DNA from: Roseivirga ehrenbergii
GTDB lineage: Bacteria; Bacteroidota; Bacteroidia; Cytophagales; Cyclobacteriaceae
Reading direction: 5' to 3'
Assembly (NCBI RefSeq): GCF_001593005.1
Contig: NZ_LQZQ01000005.1
Span: 1-64,000 of the forward strand
Length of the DNA: 64,000 nt
Shown here: positions 8,288 through 16,467 of the stretch, in pieces
Layout: each line of letters starts with the position of its first letter
Position numbering within the stretch: the stretch's first letter is position 1
The notes under the pieces: model-generated
Told to the model about the DNA's origin: nothing
Database searches by the model: none
The model's input: only the letters and a program-made list of their open reading frames with translations
Translations under genes and position numbers: made by a program

Positions 8288-8707
8288 TTATGGTGCGTTA
8301 TTGGTCGAAGTCTTTATTTCGACAACTCCTCCAGTACCTCTTTCTCCCCATCGCATAACCGCCTCCGGGCCATTCAAAACGCGTATCGATATGATGTCTT
8401 TTGGAATCACCAACGATGAAGCATTGCCATAGTCTTTCCCTTGGTCAACTCCATTAATTACATAAAGTACACTTCCAGGATCAGCACCAAAATTGGAGTT
8501 GGCAAACTTACCAGCTACCAGTGTTACAGTAAATGCCCCGCCTTGCCCAGATACCCTTAATGTGCCGACACTTCGCAATGCATCGCCAAGGGTTTGATAA
8601 ATAGAATAATCCTTTTGCTTTTTACTGCTTGATCCAGAACTACTCGCGCATGCTCCTATAGAGAGAGATAAGAGAATGATTAAGAAGGGTTTAATAAGAG
8701 GTTTCAT
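8288..8707 (-). CDS. Lipoprotein consisting of a TonB-plug-like domain (copy 2)
   Basis: A 139-aa paralogue of the preceding lipoprotein, with signal FLIILLSLSIGAC and a serine-rich linker after the lipidated cysteine (ASSSGSSSKKQ). It then has the same DYSIYQTLGDALRSVGTL opening and plug-like ending IISIRVLNGPEAVMRWGERG. The two copies are in tandem (111 bp apart) and most alike in the plug core, indicating duplication. It lies divergent from the sigma-54 activator gene, with 188 bp between that contain a candidate activator site (8871-8880). Confidence 0.8.
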   Translation of the reverse strand: MKPLIKPFLIILLSLSIGACASSSGSSSKKQKDYSIYQTLGDALRSVGTLRVSGQGGAFTVTLVAGKFANSNFGADPGSVLYVINGVDQGKDYGNASSLVIPKDIISIRVLNGPEAVMRWGERGTGGVVEIKTSTNNAP

Positions 8708-8870
8708 AGTTAGTAAAGGTTGATTTTGTTCAACTAAATATACAAGAATGGAAAGGAAATCCCTTACTTAATTTTAATTCGTAGTTACACGAAATTCTCA
8801 AGAGATGCTTTTTTGCGTTGTAAATCCAATCATGACTATCCCTTGAAAATTCAGATTAGCAATAAATTGA

Positions 8871-8880
8871 CGATATTTCG
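8871..8880. promoter_or_regulatory. Possible activator site upstream of the sigma-54 regulator gene
   Basis: CGATATTTCG, in the context GACGATATTTCGTGA, sits 15 bp before the regulator start. Its exact inverse, CGAAATATCG, occurs at 10784-10793 directly after the same gene, and a variant CGAAATACGA at 10891-10900. A looser half (CGAAATTCTC) occurs at 8790-8799. Repeated around one regulator gene, these could be its binding sites, with autoregulation from this copy. Confidence 0.3.
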
Positions 8881-8895
8881 TGAAAAATTGCTTCG

Positions 8896-10761
8896 ATGGC
8901 ACAACGGAAATATAGCTTAGAGGACCTTACTCGATTATCGTACTTTACCCTAGAGCGAGCTTTGGCTTCCATTTTTTGGATGGATAGTGAAGGTAGAATT
9001 GTGTATGCCAACGATACTGCCTGTAAGAATTATGGCTACACAAAAGAGGAGTTTCTTAAAATGCTCATTTATGATGTAAACAGAAACTACACAGAAAGTA
9101 GCTATAAGGAGATGTGGAAGCGTTTTCCTACTGAAACCAGATTCACCATGGAATCTACACATTTCACTAAAAATGGAGAGGAAATTCCGGTGGAGATATT
9201 TTTAAACTATGCCGAATTTGAAGGCGAGGCCTATAACATCAGTTTTGTTCTTGACATCAGCGAACGAAAACGAAAGGAAAAGCTATTAAAATCCATTACT
9301 CAAAATACCACTGCAGCAATTGGTGAAGACTATTTTAAACTACTGGTAGAGAATATTACTGATGCCTTAGGAGTAACCATGTCGATTGTAACGGAATGTA
9401 CCAGCGAAGAAAAAACTCGCTTGCGTACTTTGGCTTATTATGAAAATGGGCAGCTACAAGAAAACATTGAATATGATGTGGAAGGAACGCCTTGCGAAAT
9501 TATTCTTAAGACACTGAAGCCTTACCATCAGAGTAATAGTGTAGGGAATGATTTTTATAAAGATGAAGGAGTAGAAGGCTATATCGGTTTTCCTATTGTG
9601 TCTAGAGTGGGGGAGTGCATTGGCAATTTGGCTTTGTTTAGTGACCATGAACTCCATATTTCTGAAGAGGAAATTCAGATCTTAAACACCTTGGCCGAAA
9701 GGGCAAGTTTGGAGATTGAACGAAATGCGGCAAACGCTAAATTGATTAAGGCCTTAAATGAAGTTGAAGACTTGAAAGATCGCCTCGAGGCAGAAAACTC
9801 ATACCTACAGCAGGAAATTAAAACTGAACATAACTTTGAAGAGATCATAAGTCAGAGTCTAAAATTCAAACAGATTCTGACCCAAGTAGAGCAAGTAGCC
9901 AAAACGGATGCTACCGTTTTGGTGTTGGGTGAATCTGGTACTGGCAAAGAGTTGCTTTCACGTGCGGTGCATAATATCAGTAATCGAAAGAATAGGCCAT
10001 TGGTAAAGATTAATTGTGCGTCACTTCCTTCCAACCTAATTGAAAGTGAACTTTTTGGACACGAAAAAGGAGCTTTTACTGGTGCATTGATGCGTAAGTC
10101 GGGTAGGTTTGAGTTGGCCGATGGCGGCACTATTTTTTTAGATGAAATTGGAGAGTTGCCTATTGAGCTTCAGGCCAAGCTGTTGCGCGTATTACAAGAA
10201 GGAGAGTTCGAACGGCTTGGTGGTACAAAAACCATTAAGGTGAATGTTCGAATTATAGCGGCTACCAACCGCGAGTTAGAAAAAGAAGTGGCAGAAGGAA
10301 GATTTAGGGCCGATCTCTATTATCGGTTGAATGTATTTCCGATTTACAGCATTCCGTTACGAGAACGTAAAGAAGATATTCCTTTATTGGTCAGTCATTT
10401 TGTAGACAAGTATGGAGCAATATTGGGTAAGAAAATTACTAGTATTCCGAAGGGTGTAATTAAGGCGCTCCAAACGTATCATTGGCCTGGTAATATTCGG
10501 GAATTAGAAAATGTAATAGAAAGAGCTGTAATCATTAGCGGTACTCAAAAGCTCGAATTGGTAGGCTGGATGCCCAATAAAACAACTGAGCAATCAGAAA
10601 CAGAATTACTAACCTTAGAAGACTTTGAAAGAAAATACATTCTCAAAGTATTGAACGAAGTGATGTGGAGAGTAAGCGGAGAGAAGGGAGCCGCTAAAAT
10701 CTTAGGAATGAAACCTACTACGCTAGAGTCGAGAATGAAGAAACTAGGGATAAAAAGGTAG
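8896..10761 (+). CDS. Sigma-54-dependent transcriptional activator with PAS and GAF sensor domains
   Basis: A 621-aa enhancer-binding protein. A PAS domain covers about residues 18-125 ([17 protein letters not shown]) and a GAF domain about 140-275. A short coiled coil (280-312) leads to the AAA+ domain, which has Walker A GESGTGKE (345-352), the sigma-54 contact loop GAFTGA (392-397) and Walker B FLDE. A Fis-type helix-turn-helix ends the protein (about 580-621). There is no phospho-receiver domain, so it senses ligands or redox state directly rather than through a kinase. Downstream lies a sigma-54-type promoter in front of an ATP-grasp/LysE operon, its probable target. Confidence 0.93.
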   Translation: MAQRKYSLEDLTRLSYFTLERALASIFWMDSEGRIVYANDTACKNYGYTKEEFLKMLIYDVNRNYTESSYKEMWKRFPTETRFTMESTHFTKNGEEIPVEIFLNYAEFEGEAYNISFVLDISERKRKEKLLKSITQNTTAAIGEDYFKLLVENITDALGVTMSIVTECTSEEKTRLRTLAYYENGQLQENIEYDVEGTPCEIILKTLKPYHQSNSVGNDFYKDEGVEGYIGFPIVSRVGECIGNLALFSDHELHISEEEIQILNTLAERASLEIERNAANAKLIKALNEVEDLKDRLEAENSYLQQEIKTEHNFEEIISQSLKFKQILTQVEQVAKTDATVLVLGESGTGKELLSRAVHNISNRKNRPLVKINCASLPSNLIESELFGHEKGAFTGALMRKSGRFELADGGTIFLDEIGELPIELQAKLLRVLQEGEFERLGGTKTIKVNVRIIAATNRELEKEVAEGRFRADLYYRLNVFPIYSIPLRERKEDIPLLVSHFVDKYGAILGKKITSIPKGVIKALQTYHWPGNIRELENVIERAVIISGTQKLELVGWMPNKTTEQSETELLTLEDFERKYILKVLNEVMWRVSGEKGAAKILGMKPTTLESRMKKLGIKR

Positions 10762-10783
10762 TTTGAATGAAATTTATTTTTCC

Positions 10784-10900
10784 CGAAATATCGTGACTGT
10801 TTCTTATGGTTGCTAACTGCTGAAGGGAGTTTAGCTCATAACTTTCTGAATAAGTGATGCTTGTCGAATTAGTCGCCCAAATTACATTCTCGAAATACGA
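10784..10900. promoter_or_regulatory. Putative upstream activator sites for the sigma-54 promoter
   Basis: CGAAATATCG (10784-10793) and CGAAATACGA (10891-10900) lie about 230 and 125 bp before the sigma-54-type promoter at 11024, the usual distance for enhancer sites. The first is the exact reverse complement of the element at 8871-8880. The 345-bp gap after the regulator gene contains no gene; these repeats and the promoter are its only visible content. Confidence 0.3.
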
Positions 10901-11023
10901 TTCCGCTTATTTCATGATATTCACTTTATATCGGGAATATTTATCAGTGTTTTTGGCATGGTATATTTGAAAATTGTGATCAATTAACTGTATATCAACC
11001 AATTAAAACTATAAGTTGTTGCT

Positions 11024-11039
11024 TGGCACATTCATTGTC
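11024..11039 (+). promoter_or_regulatory. Sigma-54-type promoter
   Basis: TGGCACATTCATTGTC matches the -24/-12 consensus TGGCACRNNNNTTGCW except at the last two positions (TTGTC for TTGCW). Spacing between the elements is exact. The start point would be near 11050, about 100 bp before the ATP-grasp gene's ATG, and the activator gene lies immediately upstream. Confidence 0.55.
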
Positions 11040-11148
11040 TTAATGCAGACAATTCTGCAGACGGCAGAATGACAAGTATGGCTTAGTAATTAAAGTAGGG
11101 CTAAAAGTGTCTAAGGTTTTAATCGGTTGTTTATCTTTCAGCCCTCAA

Positions 11149-12213
11149 ATGAAGAAGAAGAAATTACCTCTGTTTATTGTTAAGTGGTTGAGCTATGAGT
11201 ACTGGCCCTTTTGGTTGTTTTTTATGCCATTGGTGCCATGGTGGATTTACCTTGCTTTCAGAGCTCGATCCTTCACTTACTTTACGGCTGCCAATCCAGG
11301 CATAGAACACGGAGGTGTTTTTGGCGAATCTAAAATTGATATTCTTAAGAAAATTGATTCAAAATATTTACCTAAAACCCTTTTCTTCAAGAAGCTAACC
11401 CCTTGTGAAATTGTAACGCAAGAGTTGAAAAACTTAGCATTAGAGTTTCCGATTATTGTGAAACCCAATGTGGGTGAGCGTGGTAACGAGGTGGAGAAAG
11501 TTGAAAATGCAGCTGCATTGGATCGATACATCAAAAGGTCGAAAGAAGATTTTATTATTCAAGAATTTGTGAGTTATGATATCGAGTTGGGCGTTTTGTA
11601 CTATCGCTTTCCAGACAGTGATAAAACCGGAATTACCTCTATTGTAACCAAGGAGTTTTTGACGGTAACGGGCGATGGTAAATCCACCATTCGCGAACTG
11701 ATGGAGTACAACGACCGCGCTAGACTTCAGCTGGAAAGCATGACGAAAAGACTGGGTGCTGCATTGAATGAAATAATTCCCGAAGGTGAAAAGAGAAATC
11801 TAGAACCGATAGGAAATCATTGTCGAGGTACCAAGTTCTTAAGCGGAATGCATCTGTTGAATGACCAGTTGGTAAACGTGTTCGATGATGTAGCTTCTGG
11901 AATTGATGGTTTCTATTTCGGTCGGTTCGACTTAAAAGTGAAATCGGTGGAAGACCTTTATAAGGGTGAAAACATCAAAATTTTAGAACTCAACGGAGTA
12001 ACTTCCGAACCAGCGCACATTTACGACCCATCTTACTCATTGTTCAGGGCTTATAAAGAAACGGCTGAGAATATGATGATGATGTACCGAGTGAGCAAGG
12101 CCAATATAAAACAAGGGGTAAAAGTGACTCCAGTTTTTGAAATGGCGCGTTTGATCAAAACACACTTTGGTCGTGAGAAAAATGAAACTGTAAACCAAAG
12201 CATGACTACATGA
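11149..12213 (+). CDS. ATP-grasp ligase, membrane-associated N-terminus
   Basis: The ATG at 11149 gives a 354-aa protein; a GTG at 11107 would add 14 poorly supported residues. After a hydrophobic, tryptophan-rich segment (YWPFWLFFMPLVPWWIYLAF, about 18-37) comes an ATP-grasp fold. Recognisable parts are FPIIVKPNVGERGNEV, the phosphate-binding region, FIIQEFVSY, and the metal-binding end FYFGRFDLKVKS...ILELNGVTSEPAHIYDP. Enzymes of this fold join a carboxylate to an amine or thiol with ATP. The substrate is unknown. Its stop overlaps the LysE-type exporter start by 4 bp (ATGA), hinting that its product or an amino acid is exported. Confidence 0.8.
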   Translation: MKKKKLPLFIVKWLSYEYWPFWLFFMPLVPWWIYLAFRARSFTYFTAANPGIEHGGVFGESKIDILKKIDSKYLPKTLFFKKLTPCEIVTQELKNLALEFPIIVKPNVGERGNEVEKVENAAALDRYIKRSKEDFIIQEFVSYDIELGVLYYRFPDSDKTGITSIVTKEFLTVTGDGKSTIRELMEYNDRARLQLESMTKRLGAALNEIIPEGEKRNLEPIGNHCRGTKFLSGMHLLNDQLVNVFDDVASGIDGFYFGRFDLKVKSVEDLYKGENIKILELNGVTSEPAHIYDPSYSLFRAYKETAENMMMMYRVSKANIKQGVKVTPVFEMARLIKTHFGREKNETVNQSMTT

Positions 12214-12833
12214 TTTGGCACATATTTCAAGCTTTAATTTTAGCAACAGCAATTAGTTTCGCAGGGTCGATTCAATTGGGGCCGGTTAATTTCGGAACCA
12301 TCAGAACTGCCCTTCGGTACAATAAAAAATCAGCCATACTTTTCGGTTTTGGGGGAAGTTTACCCGAATTATTCTATAGCGCTTTGGCCTTAGGTAGTTC
12401 GAATTTACTCAGTCGTTACGAATATCTTGATGACTACCTCAAATACCTGACAATCGGTGTTTTATTCATTTTTGGAATATATCTGATATTTCAAAAGCCC
12501 ACTGAGGCAAGTGAAAAGGACAGTCCAGATAAAGGCAACCACGTATGGCGCGGTATGGGTTTCGGAATTCTAAACCCTCAATTATATCCTTTTTGGCTCT
12601 TCATTATTACAAACCTCAGAAGCAATAATCTGCTTACGGATGAGCGCTGGCCCGTGCAAGCCGCATTCGTGATTGGAACTGCTGCAGGGGCTTTTCTGCT
12701 ACAATATATTGTAGCGATAGTAACCTCTAAAAAGAGGGAGTTTGTATACATGAAATTAACGAAGAACTACAACAAAGTACTCGGGGCAGTAATCCTCGTA
12801 GTGGCAGTTTTTCAACTGGTAATAAACCTGTAA
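12210..12833 (+). CDS. LysE-family transporter
   Basis: A 207-aa inner-membrane protein with about six hydrophobic helices. The N-terminal segment SFAGSIQLGPVNFGTIRTAL corresponds to the LysE/RhtB signature (GP near the end of helix 1), and GFGILNPQLYPFWLF matches the NP-containing second repeat. The family exports amino acids and related small molecules. Translation is coupled to the ATP-grasp gene by a 4-bp overlap, and 5 bp separate it from the Crp/Fnr gene. The three genes plausibly form one sigma-54-dependent operon. Confidence 0.85.
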   Translation: MIWHIFQALILATAISFAGSIQLGPVNFGTIRTALRYNKKSAILFGFGGSLPELFYSALALGSSNLLSRYEYLDDYLKYLTIGVLFIFGIYLIFQKPTEASEKDSPDKGNHVWRGMGFGILNPQLYPFWLFIITNLRSNNLLTDERWPVQAAFVIGTAAGAFLLQYIVAIVTSKKREFVYMKLTKNYNKVLGAVILVVAVFQLVINL

Positions 12834-12838
12834 GAGCA

Positions 12839-13519
12839 ATGCAAAGAGAAATTAAGTACTGGTATTTGAGGAACTACGACCTTTTCTCAAATCTCACAAA
12901 AGAACAAATCAATGACCTTTGTGGTATTTCTAAATTCGTGAGAATGAAGAAAGGCCACACCATTTACTTTGCTAGCGATGAAGTGAAACGCGTTTATTTT
13001 CTCATTAACGGGAAAATAAAAATCAGCGAAATGGATCAGTCTGGCAATGAAATGATCAAGGATATTTTACTTACGGGCGACTTGTTTGGAGAAATCTCTT
13101 TCAATATGCTTACGCTCAGTCATGAGTATGCTGAAATACTTTCTAGCGAAGTAATTCTCTGTACTTTCACTATGGACGAGTTTGAAGAACTGATGCACAA
13201 ACACCCAATGCTGTGCTTAAACTTCACCAAAAAGATCGGGGATAAGCTGCGCAAACTCGAGCATCGACATGCCAATTTGGTGTTTAAAGATGTAAAAGAA
13301 AGGCTCAAAGACTTCCTTAAAATGTGGGCGATCAATGAAGGCAAAGACACTCCCGAAGGCGTATTGATCAAAAACTACTTAACCCATAATGAAATCGCCA
13401 GTTTGATCAGCTCTTCTCGCCAAACCGTAACCACCATTATCAACGAACTTAAAGAAGAAGGCGCATTGTCTTACTCCCGCAGCCAAATTGTTATTCCGAA
13501 TATTGCGGTGTTGAGTTAG
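12839..13519 (+). CDS. Crp/Fnr-family transcriptional regulator
   Basis: A 226-aa regulator with an N-terminal cyclic-nucleotide-binding-like beta-barrel (about 20-140; VYFLINGKIKISEMD, GDLFGEISF) and a C-terminal winged helix (about 160-220; LTHNEIASLISSSRQTVTTIINELKEEG). No N-terminal cysteine cluster for an Fe-S sensor as in Fnr is visible, so the effector is unclear. Its final 13 codons (RSQIVIPNIAVLS) are repeated about 650 bp downstream on the far side of a toxin-antitoxin pair. It follows the LysE gene by 5 bp. Confidence 0.9.
   Translation: MQREIKYWYLRNYDLFSNLTKEQINDLCGISKFVRMKKGHTIYFASDEVKRVYFLINGKIKISEMDQSGNEMIKDILLTGDLFGEISFNMLTLSHEYAEILSSEVILCTFTMDEFEELMHKHPMLCLNFTKKIGDKLRKLEHRHANLVFKDVKERLKDFLKMWAINEGKDTPEGVLIKNYLTHNEIASLISSSRQTVTTIINELKEEGALSYSRSQIVIPNIAVLS
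13478..13517 (+). repeat. Direct repeat, left copy, at the Crp/Fnr 3' end
   Basis: Forty bases at the 3' end of the Crp/Fnr gene recur at 14126-14165 with 37 of 40 identical. The two copies bracket the toxin-antitoxin genes. Confidence 0.8.
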
Positions 13520-13530
13520 GGTTTAAGTGG

Positions 13531-13848
13531 TTAGTATATGTTACTGGCCTCGGCCAGCTTTTTAAGAAGCTGTTCTGGATTTTGTCTATTGTCCCAAATA
13601 AGTAAGAGTTTAATGTATTCTGGATAGCTCCGATAAAAGAGTGATGTGGATTTGTGAATAAGAAGTTGACGAAATTCACTGTTTATAAAAGTAGGAGCTA
13701 GATCTGGATTTCTTTGAATTTGCGTTATTCGATAGTCCAATTGATTTACAAACTCATCGACTATCTGGTCATTCCATATCTCTGAAAGGAAGTCAGCGGT
13801 TTGCCGAAGAGATTTTATTGCAACAGGAGTCCAGATGACCTTCTTCAT
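13531..13848 (-). CDS. RelE/ParE-family toxin
   Basis: A 105-aa protein of the ParE type: MKKVIWTPVAIKSLRQTADFLSEIW, then DYRITQIQRNPDLAPTF, and the closing core LFYRSYPEYIKLLLIWDNRQNPEQL. ParE-like toxins usually inhibit gyrase, RelE-like ones cleave mRNA; the sequence favours the ParE branch. It is preceded by its antitoxin gene with a 1-nt overlap (TAATG), the standard arrangement. It runs against the Crp/Fnr gene and ends 11 bp from that gene's stop. Confidence 0.87.
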   Translation of the reverse strand: MKKVIWTPVAIKSLRQTADFLSEIWNDQIVDEFVNQLDYRITQIQRNPDLAPTFINSEFRQLLIHKSTSLFYRSYPEYIKLLLIWDNRQNPEQLLKKLAEASNIY

Positions 13849-14054
13849 TACCTGCCCAATATCGCTTTGGCGTTTGTGTGTTCAATGCAGTTAGTTTCTT
13901 CCGCAGAATCCGACATTTCTAGAAGTGCTAGAATTTCCTTTGGCAGTTCGTCCAGAGATTTTTTTCGAAAACTCTCCACTTGACTTATTACGGATTCCTC
14001 ATGGAGGTTTGTAATCCAGTTAATTAAAGCTATTTTTCTTTGTTCGAGAGTCAT
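13848..14054 (-). CDS. Antitoxin of the ParE-type pair
   Basis: A 68-aa acidic/helical protein (MTLEQRKIALINWITNLHEESVISQVESFRKKS) of a type commonly found directly before RelE/ParE toxins in Bacteroidota. It presumably binds and neutralises the toxin and represses the operon. It overlaps the toxin start by one base. No recognisable DNA-binding motif can be assigned by eye, so the assignment rests on size, position and overlap. Confidence 0.78.
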   Translation of the reverse strand: MTLEQRKIALINWITNLHEESVISQVESFRKKSLDELPKEILALLEMSDSAEETNCIEHTNAKAILGR

Positions 14055-14125
14055 AATTTAAAGTTAATGAATTTCTGTTCTGAGAACAACCTATAATCAA
14101 ACGACAGATTCAGTGTCCTAGTTCA

Positions 14126-14165
14126 CGCAGCCAAATTGTAATCCCGAATACTGCGGTGTTGAGTT
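14126..14165 (+). pseudogene. Remnant of a Crp/Fnr gene 3' end (right copy of the direct repeat)
   Basis: This stretch encodes RSQIVIPNTAVLS followed by a stop, the same 13 residues that end the intact Crp/Fnr protein except one Ile to Thr. Of three base changes against 13478-13517, two are silent, which suggests former coding constraint. No further part of a crp gene can be seen upstream. It marks the outer edge of the toxin-antitoxin insertion. Confidence 0.7.
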
Positions 14166-14180
14166 GAGAATAATGTTTTG

Positions 14181-15068
14181 TCAACACCCCCCACAATGCT
14201 CATCTTTCCCTTCAAATTCAAAAGTGGCGTGGTCGATGTGTTCTTCTTTAAGTAGGGATTTAGCTTTTGATTTTATGCTGGCCATTTCATCCATTGAGAT
14301 TTCTTTTTCGATGACAAGGTGTGCAGAAAGTACATTGTATTCTCCGTCCATTGACCAGACATGGCAATCGTGTACGCCCGTAATTTCAGGAATGGAAAGT
14401 AGGGTCTTGTGGATTTCCTCAATGTCCACCTCATTGGGTTTGGCCTGAAGAATTATCAGTGTGCTCTTTTTAAGATTTCGGAAGGCATTGTAAATAATGT
14501 ACACCGCAATGAGTAGGGATAAAATTGGGTCAATAATGGGCAAGTCCCAGAACATCATCACCAAGCTACCGATGAGCACCGCCACCCAGCCTAAAACATC
14601 TTCTAACAGGTGCAGAGAAATAACTTCTTCATTGATGGAAGAACCCTTTCTAAGTTTCAACACCGCAGCTCCATTGACGATGATACCAAAAATAGCGAGG
14701 AACATCATGCCTTTAGCATCTACAGTTTCAGGGGCGAATAATGCAGGAATGGCTTGACTAAGAATAATACCCGACCCCACCAACAGCACTACGGAATTGA
14801 TAATGGCGCCCAGCAGTGAAAAACGCTTGTAGCCGTAAGAGAAATTTTTGTCGCGGCCTTTTAGGGAAAGCTTCTGGAAGTACCATGAAAGTCCAATGCT
14901 GAGGCTATCGCCTAAATCGTGAAGAGCATCGGAAAGAATGGCCAAACTGCCGGTATAAATTCCGCCAACAATTTCAACCAGTGTGAAAAATAGATTTAAG
15001 AAGAAGGCAACGCGTAAGTTACCCGTGCCATGATGATGATGGTGTCCGTGATGATGATCGTGCCCCAT
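14181..15068 (-). CDS. Cation diffusion facilitator (zinc/cobalt/cadmium exporter)
   Basis: The ATG at 15068 gives a 295-aa inner-membrane CDF transporter that exports divalent metal using the proton gradient. A histidine-rich N-terminus (GHDHHHGHHHHHG) is followed by six transmembrane helices. The metal-site signature SDALHDLGDSLSIGLSW in helix 2 and the HLLEDVLGW motif in helix 5 are visible. The cytoplasmic domain ends CGGC after a glutamate-rich region. The HD pair fits zinc as the main substrate. A TTG two codons upstream is an alternative start. It is adjacent to the duplicated Crp/Fnr 3' end. Confidence 0.93.
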   Translation of the reverse strand: MGHDHHHGHHHHHGTGNLRVAFFLNLFFTLVEIVGGIYTGSLAILSDALHDLGDSLSIGLSWYFQKLSLKGRDKNFSYGYKRFSLLGAIINSVVLLVGSGIILSQAIPALFAPETVDAKGMMFLAIFGIIVNGAAVLKLRKGSSINEEVISLHLLEDVLGWVAVLIGSLVMMFWDLPIIDPILSLLIAVYIIYNAFRNLKKSTLIILQAKPNEVDIEEIHKTLLSIPEITGVHDCHVWSMDGEYNVLSAHLVIEKEISMDEMASIKSKAKSLLKEEHIDHATFEFEGKDEHCGGC

Positions 15069-15134
15069 GCCCAAATGTACAAGACAAAACCGTGCAACAG
15101 GGCTTCAAGAAGACTTTGCTTTATGAGTGAATAT

Positions 15135-16355
15135 TTATTGAGTCACTTTGAAAAACCTAAACTGTACCTGATCTTCATTTTGCTGGTCTTTCACTCGAAA
15201 GAAAATGCCTTCATTGCTGACAAATAGACTATTCTCGAAATATAAGGGCAAGTCAATTTCACCTGCCGGTAAGTCGTAGTAACTCAATGTTTCTGTTTCT
15301 GTATCCATTACAATTAGAGTCGCACCTAAAGGCTTGGGAATAGGCCTTTCTTCCCCTTGAATAAATTCTGGTTTTGTGCCATGATGTAAGACTCTATATA
15401 TAAATCGGCCATCGGGAGATAATAGCATGCTCTTATAATGAGGTGGTTGCTTAGGGTTCTCAAAAGCCCTTGCCCCATTATCATAGCGTTCTATAATTTG
15501 TAGGGTTGAGTAATCAGAATAGTTGGCTATTTCTATTGTTGGAACTCCAGCATAAATAGCTTTGGAAAGCTTGCCTTCTTTGAAAAGAAAGAGGCTATCG
15601 GAAATGGAATTGTTACTATAGAGGTAGTTTTTATTACTAGCGAAAAACCTATTAATGGCATAAGCACTTTCACGCCTTTCGTTTGCTTCTTCTTGCACTT
15701 TCTGAATCTCTCTAAAGTTGTTAATTATTTCTTCTGTTTGAACAAATTCCTCGATGATGGAGTCCTTCTCAAAATTGAAAATTGCATATTCATGATTTTT
15801 ACTATCTCTACGCATTTGGGAAATCACCATTTCTATCTGGCCGTTCTTGAGGCGTGAATCTGGGTGAAAACGGTAGAATTTTGAGTCAGAAGTAATCAGT
15901 GGCATCCCATTGTGGAGTTTGGCACCCTTGCTCTTCTTTGTAAGCACTTCTCCTTTACTGTTGATGAGATGGATGCCCATTGAACCGTCAACAAAAATTG
16001 AATCTATGGTATGTATGAAGAATTTGCTAGCATTTTTTACTGCGTTAGGACCATCTTTTTCCATACTTACCTTCTTGAAAAGGTTATTAGTCTCATAATC
16101 GTACAAGTAAATGGAGTGGGTAATGCGGTCGTAAAAAGTAATGTATGCCTTGTTATCGATGGTGGACAGTTTGAGGGCAGTTAAACCTTCAAAATTGACC
16201 CCGTCTTCAAGGGCTAAGGTTTTAATGCCACCATCAGAAATGGTTAAGGCTTGAGTTGTGCTGTTTTCATTGGTGCTCTCCTTTTCCTGCTGGCAAGAAA
16301 AAAGGGTAAGAATACAGGCTGATAAAAGTAGTATCGTATGACTTGATCTATTCAT
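15135..16355 (-). CDS. DUF4221-like lipoprotein
   Basis: From the ATG at 16355 the 406-aa protein has a lipoprotein signal (HTILLLSACILTLFSC). A long beta-rich region follows, with repeated FYDRITHSIYLYDYETNN-type and SPDGRFIYRVLHHG-type strands, typical of beta-propeller-like DUF4221 proteins of Bacteroidota. An upstream in-frame ATG (16400) would displace the signal peptide and is rejected. It is likely an outer-membrane-anchored protein facing the periplasm. Function unknown. It lies between the CDF and acetyl-CoA synthetase genes without obvious coupling. Confidence 0.75.
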   Translation of the reverse strand: MNRSSHTILLLSACILTLFSCQQEKESTNENSTTQALTISDGGIKTLALEDGVNFEGLTALKLSTIDNKAYITFYDRITHSIYLYDYETNNLFKKVSMEKDGPNAVKNASKFFIHTIDSIFVDGSMGIHLINSKGEVLTKKSKGAKLHNGMPLITSDSKFYRFHPDSRLKNGQIEMVISQMRRDSKNHEYAIFNFEKDSIIEEFVQTEEIINNFREIQKVQEEANERRESAYAINRFFASNKNYLYSNNSISDSLFLFKEGKLSKAIYAGVPTIEIANYSDYSTLQIIERYDNGARAFENPKQPPHYKSMLLSPDGRFIYRVLHHGTKPEFIQGEERPIPKPLGATLIVMDTETETLSYYDLPAGEIDLPLYFENSLFVSNEGIFFRVKDQQNEDQVQFRFFKVTQ

Positions 16356-16467
16356 CTCATTTATTTGAACTATTAATTTAGTTAAAATAAATGTAGCCAC
16401 AACAATTCCGTGAAATTCTTAACCAAGGATTTCACTCTTAACTAATTCACTGATCCCTGATTTCTGA

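Noticed and set aside
15001-15062. The ATG-rich repeated stretch in the CDF gene start as a repeat or CRISPR-like array
   Set aside because: It is only the coding sequence of the histidine-rich N-terminus.
15072-15079. TACATTTG on the minus strand directly before the CDF gene as a promoter
   Set aside because: No TTTG at the right distance, and the start would fall on the start codon; too weak to call.
16410-16435. A GTGAAAT/ATTTCAC inverted repeat before acs as a terminator or operator
   Set aside because: It has a 12-nt loop and no T-run, and there is no second copy nearby; left uncalled.
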